A stretch of 64,000 nucleotides of DNA from Bacteroidota bacterium (GCA_022573715.1 JACZTL010000003.1:1-64000), one strand, 5' to 3'. Positions 28,376 through 37,904 are shown, counted from the stretch's first letter. Notes: a model not told the origin generated them from the sequence alone. A program made the numbers and translations.

Positions 28376-29791
28376 ATGAAAAATATACAGACTATCACAG
28401 ATCAAATTTTTGAGAATTACGATTCTTTTAAAGAAAAGAGCATTACCCATAGAAGGTTTAAACATTCCAATATGCTCAAGATACTTGACAAAATTAAATC
28501 AAACGAAAAATTTAATTTTGAGTTTGTGGGCAAGTCTGTACTTGGACGCGAGTTAAATCTTATTTCCACAGGCAAAGGAAAAACAAAAATATTTCTTTGG
28601 TCACAAATGCACGGTAACGAATCTACTGCAACAATGGCATTATTTGATATTTTTAATTTCTTCTTAGATACTTCATCATTAAATGACATAAAGGAAACAA
28701 TACTTAATAATTTAACTTTATATTTTTTACCGATGGTAAATCCTGACGGTACTGAATTATTCCAAAGAGAAAACATTTATAACATAGATATCAACCGAGA
28801 TGCACTTGCTCTTCAAACTCCGGAAGGTAGAATTTTAATGGAATCATTCAAAAAAATAGAACCGGTTTTTTCATTTAACCTGCACGACCAAAGTATTCTT
28901 TACTCAGCTGGAAACACACACAATCCGTCAACAATTTCATTTTTAGCACCGGCTTACGATAAAGAAAAATCTCTAAACCCAACAAGAGAAAAATCTATGA
29001 GGATAATCGGAGCATTATACAAAGTGCTCTCAAAATATATACCCGCTTGTATTGCAAGATACTCAGATGAATTTGAGCCGCGAGCTTACGGAGATATATT
29101 CCAAAGTATGGGCAGCAGTACAATACTTATAGAATCCGGCGGAAGTAAAAACGATACTGAAAAACAATTTATAAGAAAGCTGAATTTTTTTGCCATTCTC
29201 ACAGCACTTTTTATAATAGCTGACAAATATTATGAAGATATTAAGTTATCTTTGTATGAAGAGATTCCATATAATGAAGAAAAACTTTTCAATACAGTTT
29301 TAAGGAATTTAACATTCAAAGAAAATGAACAAAACTTTTCTGCCGATATAGGAATAATTATGGAAGAAATAAATAAGACAAATGGATCCGGCTTTTATCA
29401 AAAATCAGAAATTGGCGGAATAGGTGACCTTTCAACTTTTTATGGATATGAGGAATATAATTTAAAAGGATATGAGATTGTTCCTGGGAAAACATATAGT
29501 AAAAAATTTAAAAATATCAATGAGTTGAGCAATACAATTGTTGTAAATTTACTCAATCAAGGTTATACTAATGTAGTCGTAGAAGAAACAGAGGGTAGAG
29601 ATTTTTCTCCATTACCAATTAATATTCTTTCAACTAGAAATGAATACAAAAAAAATAAAATTAAGACAGAAAATCCTGCTGATTTTGTTATTAGTAAAAA
29701 CGGTAAAATTAACTTTACAGTTATAAACGGTTTCTTTATTAATTTAAGCAAAGAAATTGATACCAATATTAACGGAAGAGTTTATCATTAA
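28376..29791 (+). CDS. M14 family zinc carboxypeptidase-like protein
   Basis: Zinc ligands are visible in MHGNEST (H79, E82) and FNLHDQS (H170), and a catalytic glutamate fits LIESGG (about 255-260). The segment PMVNPDGTELFQRENIYNID is typical of M14 carboxypeptidases. It lacks a signal peptide. The region after about residue 300 is an extension of unknown role. The ECF sigma gene follows 24 bases downstream, which may be accidental. Substrate is unknown. Confidence 0.85.
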   Translation: MKNIQTITDQIFENYDSFKEKSITHRRFKHSNMLKILDKIKSNEKFNFEFVGKSVLGRELNLISTGKGKTKIFLWSQMHGNESTATMALFDIFNFFLDTSSLNDIKETILNNLTLYFLPMVNPDGTELFQRENIYNIDINRDALALQTPEGRILMESFKKIEPVFSFNLHDQSILYSAGNTHNPSTISFLAPAYDKEKSLNPTREKSMRIIGALYKVLSKYIPACIARYSDEFEPRAYGDIFQSMGSSTILIESGGSKNDTEKQFIRKLNFFAILTALFIIADKYYEDIKLSLYEEIPYNEEKLFNTVLRNLTFKENEQNFSADIGIIMEEINKTNGSGFYQKSEIGGIGDLSTFYGYEEYNLKGYEIVPGKTYSKKFKNINELSNTIVVNLLNQGYTNVVVEETEGRDFSPLPINILSTRNEYKKNKIKTENPADFVISKNGKINFTVINGFFINLSKEIDTNINGRVYH

Positions 29792-29815
29792 AAATTAGAC
29801 ATATTCTTTATAACA

Positions 29816-30406
29816 ATGTTTCCGATACTAATTTCAATATTAAATGACGACGAGCAATTATATGCTTCTTTCAAATCAGAAGCAGAACCTCACATGAATG
29901 CATTGTATAATTTTGCCATTAGTCTAACTACTGACCGAGATGACGCATACGATCTTGTACAAGATACATACATTAAAGCATTTAGATTTTTTGATAAGTT
30001 TGAGAAGGGAACTAATTGTAAAGCATGGTTGTTTCGAATAATGAAAAACACATATATCAACGATTACAGGAAACGCTCAAAACAGCCTGAAAAAGTTGAT
30101 TATAATGATATTGAAAATTTTTATGAAGAGATAAAAGCTTCATTTGTAAATAATAATCACCTTGAAGATGAATTTTTTAAGAATCTATTGGGTGATGAAA
30201 TAACCGAGGCAATAGCATCTCTTTCTGAAGATTTTAGAACTGTAACTGTTCTTTGTGACTTGGAAGGATTTTCTTATGAAGAAATCGCCGAAATAACAAA
30301 CGCTCCAATAGGTACTGTTAGATCAAGGTTACATAGAGCTAGGAAAATTTTATTTGCAAAACTTTATAAGTATGCATCAAATAAAGGTTATACTGAAAAA
30401 AAATAA
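29816..30406 (+). CDS. ECF-type RNA polymerase sigma factor
   Basis: This 196-residue sigma-70 family protein has region 2 (NFAISLTTDRDDAYDLVQDT, then KAWLFRIMKNTYINDYRKR) and region 4 (SLSEDFRTVTVLCDLEGFSY, EEIAEITNAPIGTVRSRLHR). The linker carries an acidic segment. It lies 14 bases before a membrane protein that looks like its anti-sigma factor, so activity is probably controlled post-translationally. The target promoters are unknown. Confidence 0.93.
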   Translation: MFPILISILNDDEQLYASFKSEAEPHMNALYNFAISLTTDRDDAYDLVQDTYIKAFRFFDKFEKGTNCKAWLFRIMKNTYINDYRKRSKQPEKVDYNDIENFYEEIKASFVNNNHLEDEFFKNLLGDEITEAIASLSEDFRTVTVLCDLEGFSYEEIAEITNAPIGTVRSRLHRARKILFAKLYKYASNKGYTEKK

Positions 30407-30420
30407 TTATAGGAATAGAA

Positions 30421-31299
30421 ATGAAAGATGACATTCATTGTGATGAAATTTCTTCTTTAATTGATGGTGAAATAACCGAAGCAAAAAAGAAAGAAGAAAT
30501 AACTAAAAAAATTAATAATGATATAAAATTAAAATTTGAATTTTTAACTCTTAAGTTGTTAAAAAAAACTATAAAAGATAAAGTTTCTCCGGCAGAACTA
30601 TCGGTAAAACAAAAAGATGAATTACTGCAAAAAATTATATTTAAACAAAATCGCTTCACTTTCTTAGGTAAATTGTCATTTATCCAATCTAAACGATTTA
30701 TTACTTACAGCACAATTGTTGTAGTTTTTCTTGCTTTTGCTCTATTAATTTTCAACGGTCCTCGTCTAAATACAGATACTAATATAGTGCTTGAAGGAAG
30801 CCTGTCTCAAAACATGTTTATACAAGCAGTTGATAATTTCCAAAATATTATTTCGGGTAAAATGCCTATTCAAATGTATTCCAACAATCCTAAAGAATTA
30901 CAAGAATTTTTTAAAACTAATGGCGTTACCTATCCCACAAAGATTGCTCTTTTAGAAAATAGCGATTTAGTTGGGGGATTTGTCTCAAAATACAATGGTG
31001 TTATATTTGCACACCATATTTATAAAGATAAGAACGGTAACTTTCTGTATATGTTTCAAGTAGATCAAAAATATTTTAAAGAAAACCCAAAAATATTTAT
31101 TACAAATGATCTGTATCAGTATCTCCAAAATGGTAATCAGTATAGACTCTACCTTGGAAATTTACTAACAATTATGACTAAAGTTAGAAATAATATTTGC
31201 GCTTTAATTTCTAATTTACCTGAAGAAAAACTACCCGAAAAATATAAATTAAAATTTGCCACCACATACTATAAACAGCCCTCTATATTAAATAATTAA
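30421..31299 (+). CDS. Putative anti-sigma factor, membrane-anchored
   Basis: The short cytoplasmic N-terminus (HCDEISSLIDGEITEAKKKE) resembles the start of anti-sigma domains that hold ECF factors. It lacks the complete zinc HxxxCxxC motif. A single membrane segment lies at about 94-112, followed by a periplasmic part of about 180 residues without recognised domain. The position right behind an ECF sigma gene supports the role. It is a prediction from context and topology rather than from a strong family match. Confidence 0.7.
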   Translation: MKDDIHCDEISSLIDGEITEAKKKEEITKKINNDIKLKFEFLTLKLLKKTIKDKVSPAELSVKQKDELLQKIIFKQNRFTFLGKLSFIQSKRFITYSTIVVVFLAFALLIFNGPRLNTDTNIVLEGSLSQNMFIQAVDNFQNIISGKMPIQMYSNNPKELQEFFKTNGVTYPTKIALLENSDLVGGFVSKYNGVIFAHHIYKDKNGNFLYMFQVDQKYFKENPKIFITNDLYQYLQNGNQYRLYLGNLLTIMTKVRNNICALISNLPEEKLPEKYKLKFATTYYKQPSILNN

Positions 31300-31373
31300 A
31301 CAAGTAATAGGTTGATTAAAGCTCATTTCTTTAATATATTTAACGTCCTATAATTTTAAAGGAATGATATACT

Positions 31374-31754
31374 ATGGCAAGATTGAAGAATGTTGAAGCA
31401 TTTTGTTCCATTTGTAACACGGTTACAAAAATGGAACTGGCAGGTGATGTAATAAATACTGAAGAAGAAAACAAACGTTGGGCAAAATGTAAAAAATGTA
31501 AACAAACTATGATTATTGATTTAGTTGACGATGTAAAAGTGACCAAAGTTTCTTTAGATGGAATTGAACAAGAAGAATGCACTAGTTATTCTCCAACCAA
31601 AACTTTTTGTGTGGGAGAAGCTATATTCCATGAAAGTTGGAATGATTTTGGGAAAGTATTATCAAAAGAAAAAATGTCAAACGGACAAAATTCAATTTCG
31701 GTTGAATTTCAAAAATCCGGTTTAAAAAAATTAATAGAATCTTTAAACGTTTAA
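31374..31754 (+). CDS. Zinc-ribbon protein of unknown function
   Basis: Two CxxC pairs, C11-x2-C14 and C39-x2-C42, form a zinc ribbon. The C-terminal part (YSPTKTFCVGEAIFHESWND, then FGKVLSKEKMSNGQN) resembles the small beta-barrel segment in which a basic protein says that a site is reached, as in CarD-like or DUF families with the pattern Y-x-G-x-x-I-x-H-x-x-x-x-F-G-x-V. This could bind nucleic acid or RNA polymerase, but that is inference. AAAGGA lies upstream of the ATG. rpsU follows 24 bases later. Confidence 0.6.
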   Translation: MARLKNVEAFCSICNTVTKMELAGDVINTEEENKRWAKCKKCKQTMIIDLVDDVKVTKVSLDGIEQEECTSYSPTKTFCVGEAIFHESWNDFGKVLSKEKMSNGQNSISVEFQKSGLKKLIESLNV

Positions 31755-31778
31755 AATACCAGAGTGAGGTGAATTAAT

Positions 31779-31970
31779 TTGGTAGGAATTACAGTCGGTG
31801 AAAATGAGTCTATAGACAAAGCTTTACGTAGATTTAAGAAAAAATACGAAAGATCAGGTGTGTTAAAAGAATTCAAAAAGAGAACTTTTTTTGTAAAACC
31901 ATCTATAGAAAAAAGACAGGAAAAAATTAAAGCTGCCCGCCGTGCAAAACGCACGAGAAACAGATACTAA
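31779..31970 (+). CDS. rpsU: 30S ribosomal protein bS21
   Basis: The 63 residues begin [20 protein letters not shown] and end in the basic tail [12 protein letters not shown], the complete bS21 form. The start codon is TTG at 31779. It is fixed by a strong SD (GAGGTGA at 31766-31772) and by the family N-terminus. A terminator follows immediately, so rpsU is the end of its transcript. Confidence 0.96.
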   Translation: MVGITVGENESIDKALRRFKKKYERSGVLKEFKKRTFFVKPSIEKRQEKIKAARRAKRTRNRY

Positions 31971-31974
31971 TTAT

Positions 31975-32001
31975 AAAGCCCCTTTTTTATGGGGTTTTTT
32001 T
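31975..32001 (+). terminator. rpsU terminator
   Basis: AAAGCCCC pairs with GGGG plus T residues around a short T-rich loop, followed by a run of T. It sits five bases past the rpsU stop and at the end of the convergent LOG-family gene. Confidence 0.85.
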
Positions 32002-32861
32002 CATGCTATACGTAAATTGGGTTCCATCTCTTCCTTCCAACTCGATACCAAATATTTGGTTTTCAAATATTCGGTAATAACAATAAATGTTTCATCTACT
32101 GAATTACAAAACTTAAAATGTTTCATGTCATTTTCGCTAATGGCCCCATTTTTAATCAACCCTTCAAAATTTATTATAGATTTCCAATATTTTTCATCGT
32201 ACACTATTATCAACATTTTCTTCTTGATCTTACCGGTTTGTACTAAAGTAAGTATTTCAAAAAATTCATCCATAGTTCCAAAACCTCCCGGAAACACAAC
32301 CAATGATTTAGCAAGATATGTGAACCAAAACTTTCTCATAAAAAAGTAATGAAATTCAAAGCTTAAAGATTTTGGTACATATTTATTAACAAACTGTTCG
32401 AAAGGTATGCTTATATTAAGTCCGATAGATTTACCATAGGCAAGTTTAGCTCCCTTATTAGCCGCTTCCATTATCCCGGGTCCGCCGCCGGTACAAATTG
32501 TAAACCTGTTTGCTTTAGTATTTAATTTTAAAGACCATTCTGTTAATCTTTTTGAAAGTTGAACAGCATCTTCATAATATTTTGACATTTTTACGTGATG
32601 CTGTGCTACTCTTAATTTTTCTGCAAAATTTGGGTAACTGTTGGCATCCATTGTTTTAAATTTGTTATATTCTAAAGTTGCTTCTCTTTTTGATTTTAAT
32701 CTCGCAGAACCAAAAAACACTATCGTGTCAACTATCTTCTGTTTACAGAACCTGCTTTGCGGTTCAAGGTATTCAGCAAGCATTCTTATTATTCTCCCGT
32801 CAGAAGAATTTAAAAATTTTTCATTTTGATAGGCTTTAAGAGTCTCATTATATTTTGACAT
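32001..32861 (-). CDS. LOG family protein (TIGR00730-like nucleoside monophosphate phosphoribohydrolase)
   Basis: This Rossmann-fold protein has the paired signatures GGGPGIMEA (125-133) and PGGFGTMDE (191-199), which bind phosphate and hold the catalytic residues of LOG enzymes. These release ribose 5-phosphate from nucleoside monophosphates such as AMP or cytokinin ribotides. At 286 residues it is longer than the short LOG type and fits the longer bacterial group with an N-terminal extension. Physiological substrate in bacteria is usually unclear. Confidence 0.87.
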   Translation of the reverse strand: MSKYNETLKAYQNEKFLNSSDGRIIRMLAEYLEPQSRFCKQKIVDTIVFFGSARLKSKREATLEYNKFKTMDANSYPNFAEKLRVAQHHVKMSKYYEDAVQLSKRLTEWSLKLNTKANRFTICTGGGPGIMEAANKGAKLAYGKSIGLNISIPFEQFVNKYVPKSLSFEFHYFFMRKFWFTYLAKSLVVFPGGFGTMDEFFEILTLVQTGKIKKKMLIIVYDEKYWKSIINFEGLIKNGAISENDMKHFKFCNSVDETFIVITEYLKTKYLVSSWKEEMEPNLRIA

Positions 32862-32952
32862 AAGTTAACCTGAATTATTATTTAATTATTTTTTTTTGAT
32901 ATAATCTATTTAAATAATATAATCGAAAACATAAAAACAATTATTAATTTTA

Positions 32953-32989
32953 AAATAAAAAAGCCCTGAAGCATAACCCTTCAAGGCTT
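32953..32989 (-). terminator. secG terminator
   Basis: On the minus strand AAGCCTTGAAG and CTTCAGGGCTT form an 11-bp stem with one G-T pair around a seven-base loop, followed by TTTTATTTTA. It lies 19 bases after the secG stop. Confidence 0.85.
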
Positions 32990-33007
32990 ATCATAAAAAA
33001 ACAAATT

Positions 33008-33370
33008 CTATTTATTTACCGGTGGTTTATTTGTAGTTGTCGGTAATGGAATCTGCTGTGGTAAAGCAGGTTTTTGAGGTATTGCATTTCTACCGGTATT
33101 CTGGATTATACTATCTCTTTGTGATTGTGTTGATTGACCGGGCAGAAAAAATAAATTTACAACAATTGAAATAATGAACAAACAGCCGCCTAACCACCAA
33201 GTTGCTTTGCCTAAAAAATCAGCAGTTCTTCTTGTTCCGAACATAGTGCCCATGTTACCTGCTCCCCCAAAAGTACCTGCTAAACCGCCACCTTTACTGG
33301 ACTGTAATAAAACCATTATCATCAATATTATTGATAATATTGATGCCGAAACTATCAAAAATGTATACAT
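33008..33370 (-). CDS. secG: Preprotein translocase subunit SecG
   Basis: This 120-residue protein has two membrane segments (about 3-21 and 55-75). Between them is the conserved loop LLQSSKGGGLAGTFGGAGN and FGTRRTADFLGKATW. A Pro/Gln/Thr-rich tail follows. SecG assists SecYE-mediated protein export. The start is supported by AAGGAG seven bases upstream. The tRNA gene lies 19 bases upstream on the same strand, so they might share a transcript. Confidence 0.94.
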   Translation of the reverse strand: MYTFLIVSASILSIILMIMVLLQSSKGGGLAGTFGGAGNMGTMFGTRRTADFLGKATWWLGGCLFIISIVVNLFFLPGQSTQSQRDSIIQNTGRNAIPQKPALPQQIPLPTTTNKPPVNK

Positions 33371-33389
33371 AATATTCTCCTTAAATTTG

Positions 33390-33463
33390 TAGCGGGGGAG
33401 GGATTCGAACCCCCGACACGTGGATTATGATTCCACTGCTCTAACCTACTGAGCTACCCCGCC
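33390..33463 (-). tRNA. tRNA with anticodon CAU, probably elongator Met
   Basis: All four arms fold. The acceptor strand GGCGGGG pairs with CCCCGCT, the D-stem is GCTC/GAGC, and the anticodon stem is GTGGA/TCCAC around ATCATAA, giving anticodon CAT. The T-arm is GGGGG-TTCGAAT-CCCTC. The discriminator is A and CCA is not encoded (the next bases are CAA). The overall sequence resembles elongator tRNA-Met more than tRNA-Ile2, but the latter is not strictly excluded. No initiator features are present: three consecutive G-C pairs in the anticodon stem are lacking. Confidence 0.93.
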
Positions 33464-33544
33464 CGTTCAATTTTAACGTGTAAATATACCTACAATTGAC
33501 TAAAATTTCAAAAAAAATATTATATAAATATTGATTAACCCAAA

Positions 33545-34408
33545 TTATTTCTGTTTCCTTTTATAATATTTAATTAATTTATTTTTTACATTTTTAAAAT
33601 ACAGATTTCTGTAGATCCCTTTTCCTTTTGAAGTATAATGTAATATCTGTAATCTTGATGCATTTAATCTTTCATCCGTACTTGCAATTCTATCTATAGG
33701 GTCAGGGTGTGTAGACAAGAATTTTTCAATCTCTCCGGGATTATTTTTAACAAGGTTATCCGCTTTCATATGTTCAAAGAAAAATTTAACACCCCCGGGA
33801 TAATACCTGGTATCTTTCAAAAAATTGTAGGAAAATTCATCCGCTTCGTTTTCATCAGAGCGGCTGTTTGCCAAGAAAGCCAAGCCAACAAACAAGTTAC
33901 TTGCAATTTGAGAAATTTGTGACGGGTTTCTTCCTAATACAAGGTTCAATAAAAAACCCACACCATAACTTGCAGTTATTCTTTTTGTTCCGTGTCTTCT
34001 TTCGGCGTGTGCAATTTCGTGACCAAGCACTCCGGCTAAAGCTGCTTCTGAATCTAAATATTTTAATAAACCTGTATAAATATAAATATAGCCTCCCGGC
34101 AAAGCAAAGGCATTAAAAACTTTTGGATTATTAATTATTTCCAATTGATATTTATATATTTTTTTGCTGGCGATTTGTTGAGATATAAGAATATGTTTAA
34201 ATATTCTGTTTGTAATATATTTTTTAATTGACGGGTTACCTTTAAAAATAGGATATTCCTTTGAGTTTTTAGCAATTTCGTCGCTTACTTCACTGCCAAG
34301 TTTAACATCATCTGATTGAGAAAATAAATTGATCCCTGTATTACAACCATTAATTAAAATTAAAACAGAAATAAAAAAATAGAAAATGATATATTTATAA
34401 TTTTTCAT
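33545..34408 (-). CDS. M48 family metalloprotease lipoprotein
   Basis: The chosen start gives MKNYKYIIFYFFISVLILIN, followed by the lipobox cysteine (C22). The protease motif HEIAH is at 130-134. The downstream glutamate in ENEADEFSYNFL and the STHPDPIDRI segment are typical of BepA/YfgC-like periplasmic M48 proteases, which act in outer-membrane quality control. An in-frame ATG three codons earlier is less likely. It follows obg closely on the same strand. Confidence 0.9.
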   Translation of the reverse strand: MKNYKYIIFYFFISVLILINGCNTGINLFSQSDDVKLGSEVSDEIAKNSKEYPIFKGNPSIKKYITNRIFKHILISQQIASKKIYKYQLEIINNPKVFNAFALPGGYIYIYTGLLKYLDSEAALAGVLGHEIAHAERRHGTKRITASYGVGFLLNLVLGRNPSQISQIASNLFVGLAFLANSRSDENEADEFSYNFLKDTRYYPGGVKFFFEHMKADNLVKNNPGEIEKFLSTHPDPIDRIASTDERLNASRLQILHYTSKGKGIYRNLYFKNVKNKLIKYYKRKQK

Positions 34409-34418
34409 AAATAACACC

Positions 34419-35405
34419 CTAATTATTTAATGTTTTCCACAATTCATCTAACAGTTTTTGAATTCCTTTTCCACTTACCGATGAAAAAATAATAGGTGTA
34501 ATTTTTTTACGATTAATATTTAAATAAGATATTTTATTTATTTCTTCATCTGTAACTATATCTGCTTTGGAAAGTCCTACGACAATCTTTTTCTTTGAAA
34601 GAACCTCGCTGTAACTTTTAAGTTCATTAAACAAAACATTAAAATCTTTTACATAATCTTGAGACGAAATGTCAATTAAAAATAGAAGAATTTTTGTTCT
34701 TTCAATGTGACGTAAAAATTTAATCCCAAGTCCCTTACCCTTATGCGCCCCTTCAATTATACCTGGTATATCTGCAACTATAAAACTGTTGTAATCTCTA
34801 TATTGTACAATCCCTAAATTCGGCTCCAATGTTGTAAAAGGATAATCGGCAATTTTGGGTTTTGCGGCTGAGATCTTTGATATAAAAGTAGATTTACCGG
34901 CATTAGGAAATCCAACTAACCCAACATCGGCAATCAGTTTCAATTCCAATATTATTTTTCTTATTTCCCCTGCTCTACCGAGTTCTGCTTTCCGGGGTGC
35001 TTGATTTGTTGAAGTCGCAAAATTACTGTTACCTTTTCCTCCCTTACCCCCTTTTGCCAAAATATATTCATCATAGTTTTCTTTTAAATCGCATATAATT
35101 TTTTTCGTTGCTTGATCCTTAACGATTGTACCGATCGGTACTTTTAAAATAACATGGTTGCCGTATTTACCGTCTTTTAATGAATTCCCCCCCGGTGCAC
35201 CGTTTTCAGCTTTGTATTTTCTTTTATATCTAAAATCTAAAAGTGTTGTAAGATTATGATGAGCCTTAATGATTATATTTCCACCGTTGCCCCCGTTTCC
35301 ACCCGACGGACCACCTTTTGGTACATATTTCTCTCTTCTAAAAGCTATTGCACCGTCCCCGCCATTACCAGCAGCAACTTGGATTTCTGTGTAATCTATA
35401 AACAT
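34419..35405 (-). CDS. obg: GTPase Obg/CgtA
   Basis: This ribosome-associated GTPase is involved in 50S assembly and stress control. The glycine-rich Obg fold spans about 1-158 (AAGNGGDGAIAFRREKYVPK, then GGPSGGNGGNGG). The G1 motif is GFPNAGKS (165-172). G2 and G3 follow in DYPFTTLEPNLGI and DIPGIIEGA, and G4 is represented by LSKAD. There is no C-terminal OCT domain; 328 residues is the common short form. Confidence 0.96.
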   Translation of the reverse strand: MFIDYTEIQVAAGNGGDGAIAFRREKYVPKGGPSGGNGGNGGNIIIKAHHNLTTLLDFRYKRKYKAENGAPGGNSLKDGKYGNHVILKVPIGTIVKDQATKKIICDLKENYDEYILAKGGKGGKGNSNFATSTNQAPRKAELGRAGEIRKIILELKLIADVGLVGFPNAGKSTFISKISAAKPKIADYPFTTLEPNLGIVQYRDYNSFIVADIPGIIEGAHKGKGLGIKFLRHIERTKILLFLIDISSQDYVKDFNVLFNELKSYSEVLSKKKIVVGLSKADIVTDEEINKISYLNINRKKITPIIFSSVSGKGIQKLLDELWKTLNN

Positions 35406-35410
35406 TTATT

Positions 35411-37045
35411 TTATTGATTAAAATAATTGGAGATTGCGCTTGTAAGTGTTGAAGCATCTTTTGCGTACATATTTACTCTGTAAGAAATAAAGACACCTTT
35501 AATAATTTCATTAGCTTCTTTTAGTGTTTCACACTCTGATACTTTTTCAAGTGTGGTTGCAAAATCTTCCTGATCTTCGTTAAAAACATTGCTTACAATT
35601 TTTTCAATTTCTTTATCACTTAGATAATGAAAGATATCTTTTTCTCTTTGTGGCTTGATTTGAGATTCAAGCGGAGGTTCATCAGATTTTTCATCTTTTG
35701 TTTTTTCAGATATATCTTCTTTCTCATTTACTTCATCTTCGCTTGTAGATAGTTTCTTATCAGGAATTTCTTCAACAAAATTGCTGACTTCATATTCCTC
35801 TTCTTCCAAATTTGTTGTTTTAATTTCATCTTCTTTTCCTTCCGTTGAATCATCGGCTGTGTTAACTTCCTCTCTAATTTCTTCAGGTTGTTCTATATTC
35901 TTTTCATTTTCGATTTCTTTCTGCTCTTTTTCAGGTAATATATCTTCTTCTACAGAAAAATCAATGTCATCTTCTAAACTGGAATCTTCGGCAAGTGCTT
36001 TTAATTCTTCGTCGAATAATGTCAGTAACTCATCATTGTTTTCGGTATTTAGTAATTCATCTTTAATTTCACTTTCGTCAATTATTTCTTTTTCCTGCTT
36101 GCTTATTTTATTTTCATCTATGGGTTTTATTTCTTCACCTTTTTGCGATGTGAAAATATTTTTCTCAGGTGTCATCTGCTTTTCTGTTTTCTCTTCTTTC
36201 TCTTTATTTTCATCATTTATAACAATTTCTTCATCGGTTTTTTTAACTTCTTTTTCTTGGGTTAACTCTGTTTGAACATTATCGATGATAATTTCATCAC
36301 TAAATAAAACTTTTTTAATTTCTTCTAAATTGGTTGAAACTCCTGTACCAAATGTAAATGTTTTTTTCAGTTTTAATAAAGGATCAAGTAAATCTTTTTC
36401 TTTTAGAAATATTTCAACATAATCCGTACTGATTTTTATTTCATTCTTACTGCCTATAGAGTAAAAGTCAAGCATGTTAAAAAGTGAACTATCTATAAAT
36501 CCTTGGACATCATTTTGAATGAGTGCCGAATCAATTTTAGATATTAATTCTTCAAATTTATTTTTTGTTATTTCCAGTATCTTTTTCTTTTCGATATACT
36601 CAATAATGATGCTTCTTAAATATTCGTGGAAATAAATATAATCCAGCATCAAAATTAATTCTTTGCTGCTTTTTGTTTCAGCTTCATTGTATATAAGTTT
36701 TAATAAAGACCATTTAGGTCTTACAACAAAATTAGCATTGAATGATACTGCTTGTAGTACAAGCTGCTTTATATCCTCATAGGAAATGGATTTGAATTTT
36801 TTTAATTCATTATCAACGCTTTTTAGCAAATTAATAACTTGGGGTTGGGTATAATCAAAAATTGATGAAGATAAAAGTTTATCCCTGTCCTCAAATATAA
36901 GATAGCTTAATTCCGCAGAAATATATTTTGTTACTGAGGGATGAATATCGGTGTCAAGGATATCATCTAAAGTAAAATAGGAACCAAGAGGTTTTAGTTT
37001 TTCAAGACTGAAATCTGTTATGAATTTTATTTCTTTTTCAAACAT
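35411..37045 (-). CDS. Unrecognised protein with large acidic middle region
   Basis: This is a 544-residue cytosolic protein without a recognised family. The N-terminal 230 residues look helical and folded. About 250-465 is extremely acidic and low in complexity, with many Glu/Lys/Asp runs and repeated short patterns such as EKE and EEI, so probably disordered. The last 75 residues look folded again (HYLSDKEIEKIVSNVFNEDQ, then EDFATTLEKVSECETLKEAN). It ends six bases before obg, so the two are likely cotranscribed. A scaffold or ribosome-related role is only a guess. Confidence 0.65.
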   Translation of the reverse strand: MFEKEIKFITDFSLEKLKPLGSYFTLDDILDTDIHPSVTKYISAELSYLIFEDRDKLLSSSIFDYTQPQVINLLKSVDNELKKFKSISYEDIKQLVLQAVSFNANFVVRPKWSLLKLIYNEAETKSSKELILMLDYIYFHEYLRSIIIEYIEKKKILEITKNKFEELISKIDSALIQNDVQGFIDSSLFNMLDFYSIGSKNEIKISTDYVEIFLKEKDLLDPLLKLKKTFTFGTGVSTNLEEIKKVLFSDEIIIDNVQTELTQEKEVKKTDEEIVINDENKEKEEKTEKQMTPEKNIFTSQKGEEIKPIDENKISKQEKEIIDESEIKDELLNTENNDELLTLFDEELKALAEDSSLEDDIDFSVEEDILPEKEQKEIENEKNIEQPEEIREEVNTADDSTEGKEDEIKTTNLEEEEYEVSNFVEEIPDKKLSTSEDEVNEKEDISEKTKDEKSDEPPLESQIKPQREKDIFHYLSDKEIEKIVSNVFNEDQEDFATTLEKVSECETLKEANEIIKGVFISYRVNMYAKDASTLTSAISNYFNQ

Positions 37046-37136
37046 CTTCTATACTATTAATCATTGTCAGAACAAAAATAAAAAGATCCCGATTAAATAA
37101 TAACCGGAATTAGAAATTTTAATTGTTTAATTACAT

Positions 37137-37904
37137 TTACTCATTAGTTCCTGTCTTTAGCTTTGCCATAAAGTAATCCCTATTCATTCTTGCAATATTA
37201 AGTACGGAAATACCTTTTGGACATTCTGCCTCACAGGCATAAGTATTTGTACAGCTGCCAAACAAATTTTCATCCATTACTTTTACCATCGCCTGAACGC
37301 GTTCATATCTCTCCGGTTGACCTTGCGGTAATAAAGCAAATTGTGAAACTTTTGCACCGACAAACAACATTGCGGAAGAGTTCTTGCACGCAGCAACACA
37401 AGCACCACAGCCTATACATTCTGCGGCATCAAGGGCCTGATCTGCCATCTCTTTAGAAATAAGAATTACATTTCCATCCGGTGCACTTCCTGTATTAAAC
37501 GATACAAAACCACCGGCAACCTGAATTTTATCAAACCCGGAGCGATCTACTATTAAATCTTTCAATATTTTAAATGCCGTTGCCCTAAAAGGTTCAATAT
37601 ATAGTGTATCACCGTCTTTGAAATTTCTCATATGTAATTGACAAGTAGCAGTTTTGGGTAACGGTCCGTGTGGTTGCCCGTTTATAACCAACCCGCAAGC
37701 ACCGCATATTCCTTCACGGCAATCGCTTTCAAAAGCAATCGGTTCTTTACCTTCAAATTCTAAACGATTATTTATTTCATCAAGCACTTCAAGAATTGAT
37801 GCATCGGGTGATATTTCCTTTTCAAATTTTTCGAAGTATCCTTTTGCTTCAGGAGATTCTTGCCGCCAAATATTTAACGTTAGATTTATATTTTTCTCGC
37901 TCAT
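37137..37904 (-). CDS. sdhB: Succinate dehydrogenase/fumarate reductase iron-sulfur subunit
   Basis: The [2Fe-2S] ligands are C62, C67, C70 and C88 in the segment beginning DCREGICGACGLV. The [4Fe-4S] motif CIGCGACVAAC is at 163-173. The third cluster is supported by CTNTYACEAECPKG near the C-terminus. The subunit passes electrons between the flavin of SdhA and the membrane anchor. The ATG overlaps the sdhA stop, and TAGGAG lies upstream. Confidence 0.96.
   Translation of the reverse strand: MSEKNINLTLNIWRQESPEAKGYFEKFEKEISPDASILEVLDEINNRLEFEGKEPIAFESDCREGICGACGLVINGQPHGPLPKTATCQLHMRNFKDGDTLYIEPFRATAFKILKDLIVDRSGFDKIQVAGGFVSFNTGSAPDGNVILISKEMADQALDAAECIGCGACVAACKNSSAMLFVGAKVSQFALLPQGQPERYERVQAMVKVMDENLFGSCTNTYACEAECPKGISVLNIARMNRDYFMAKLKTGTNE

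Noticed and set aside
31760-31785. rpsU as the rare gene with a strong SD in an SD-poor genome
   Set aside because: In some Bacteroidota this is notable, but here sdhC, sdhB, secG, btuB, DUF6580 and others also have good SD sequences.
31942-32349. 135-codon plus-strand frame after rpsU
   Set aside because: It overlaps the LOG-family gene on the other strand and runs through the rpsU terminator.
35781-36275. Serine-rich open frame on the plus strand
   Set aside because: It is the antisense of the acidic Glu/Asp-rich region of the gene next to obg; the Ser runs mirror Glu codons.
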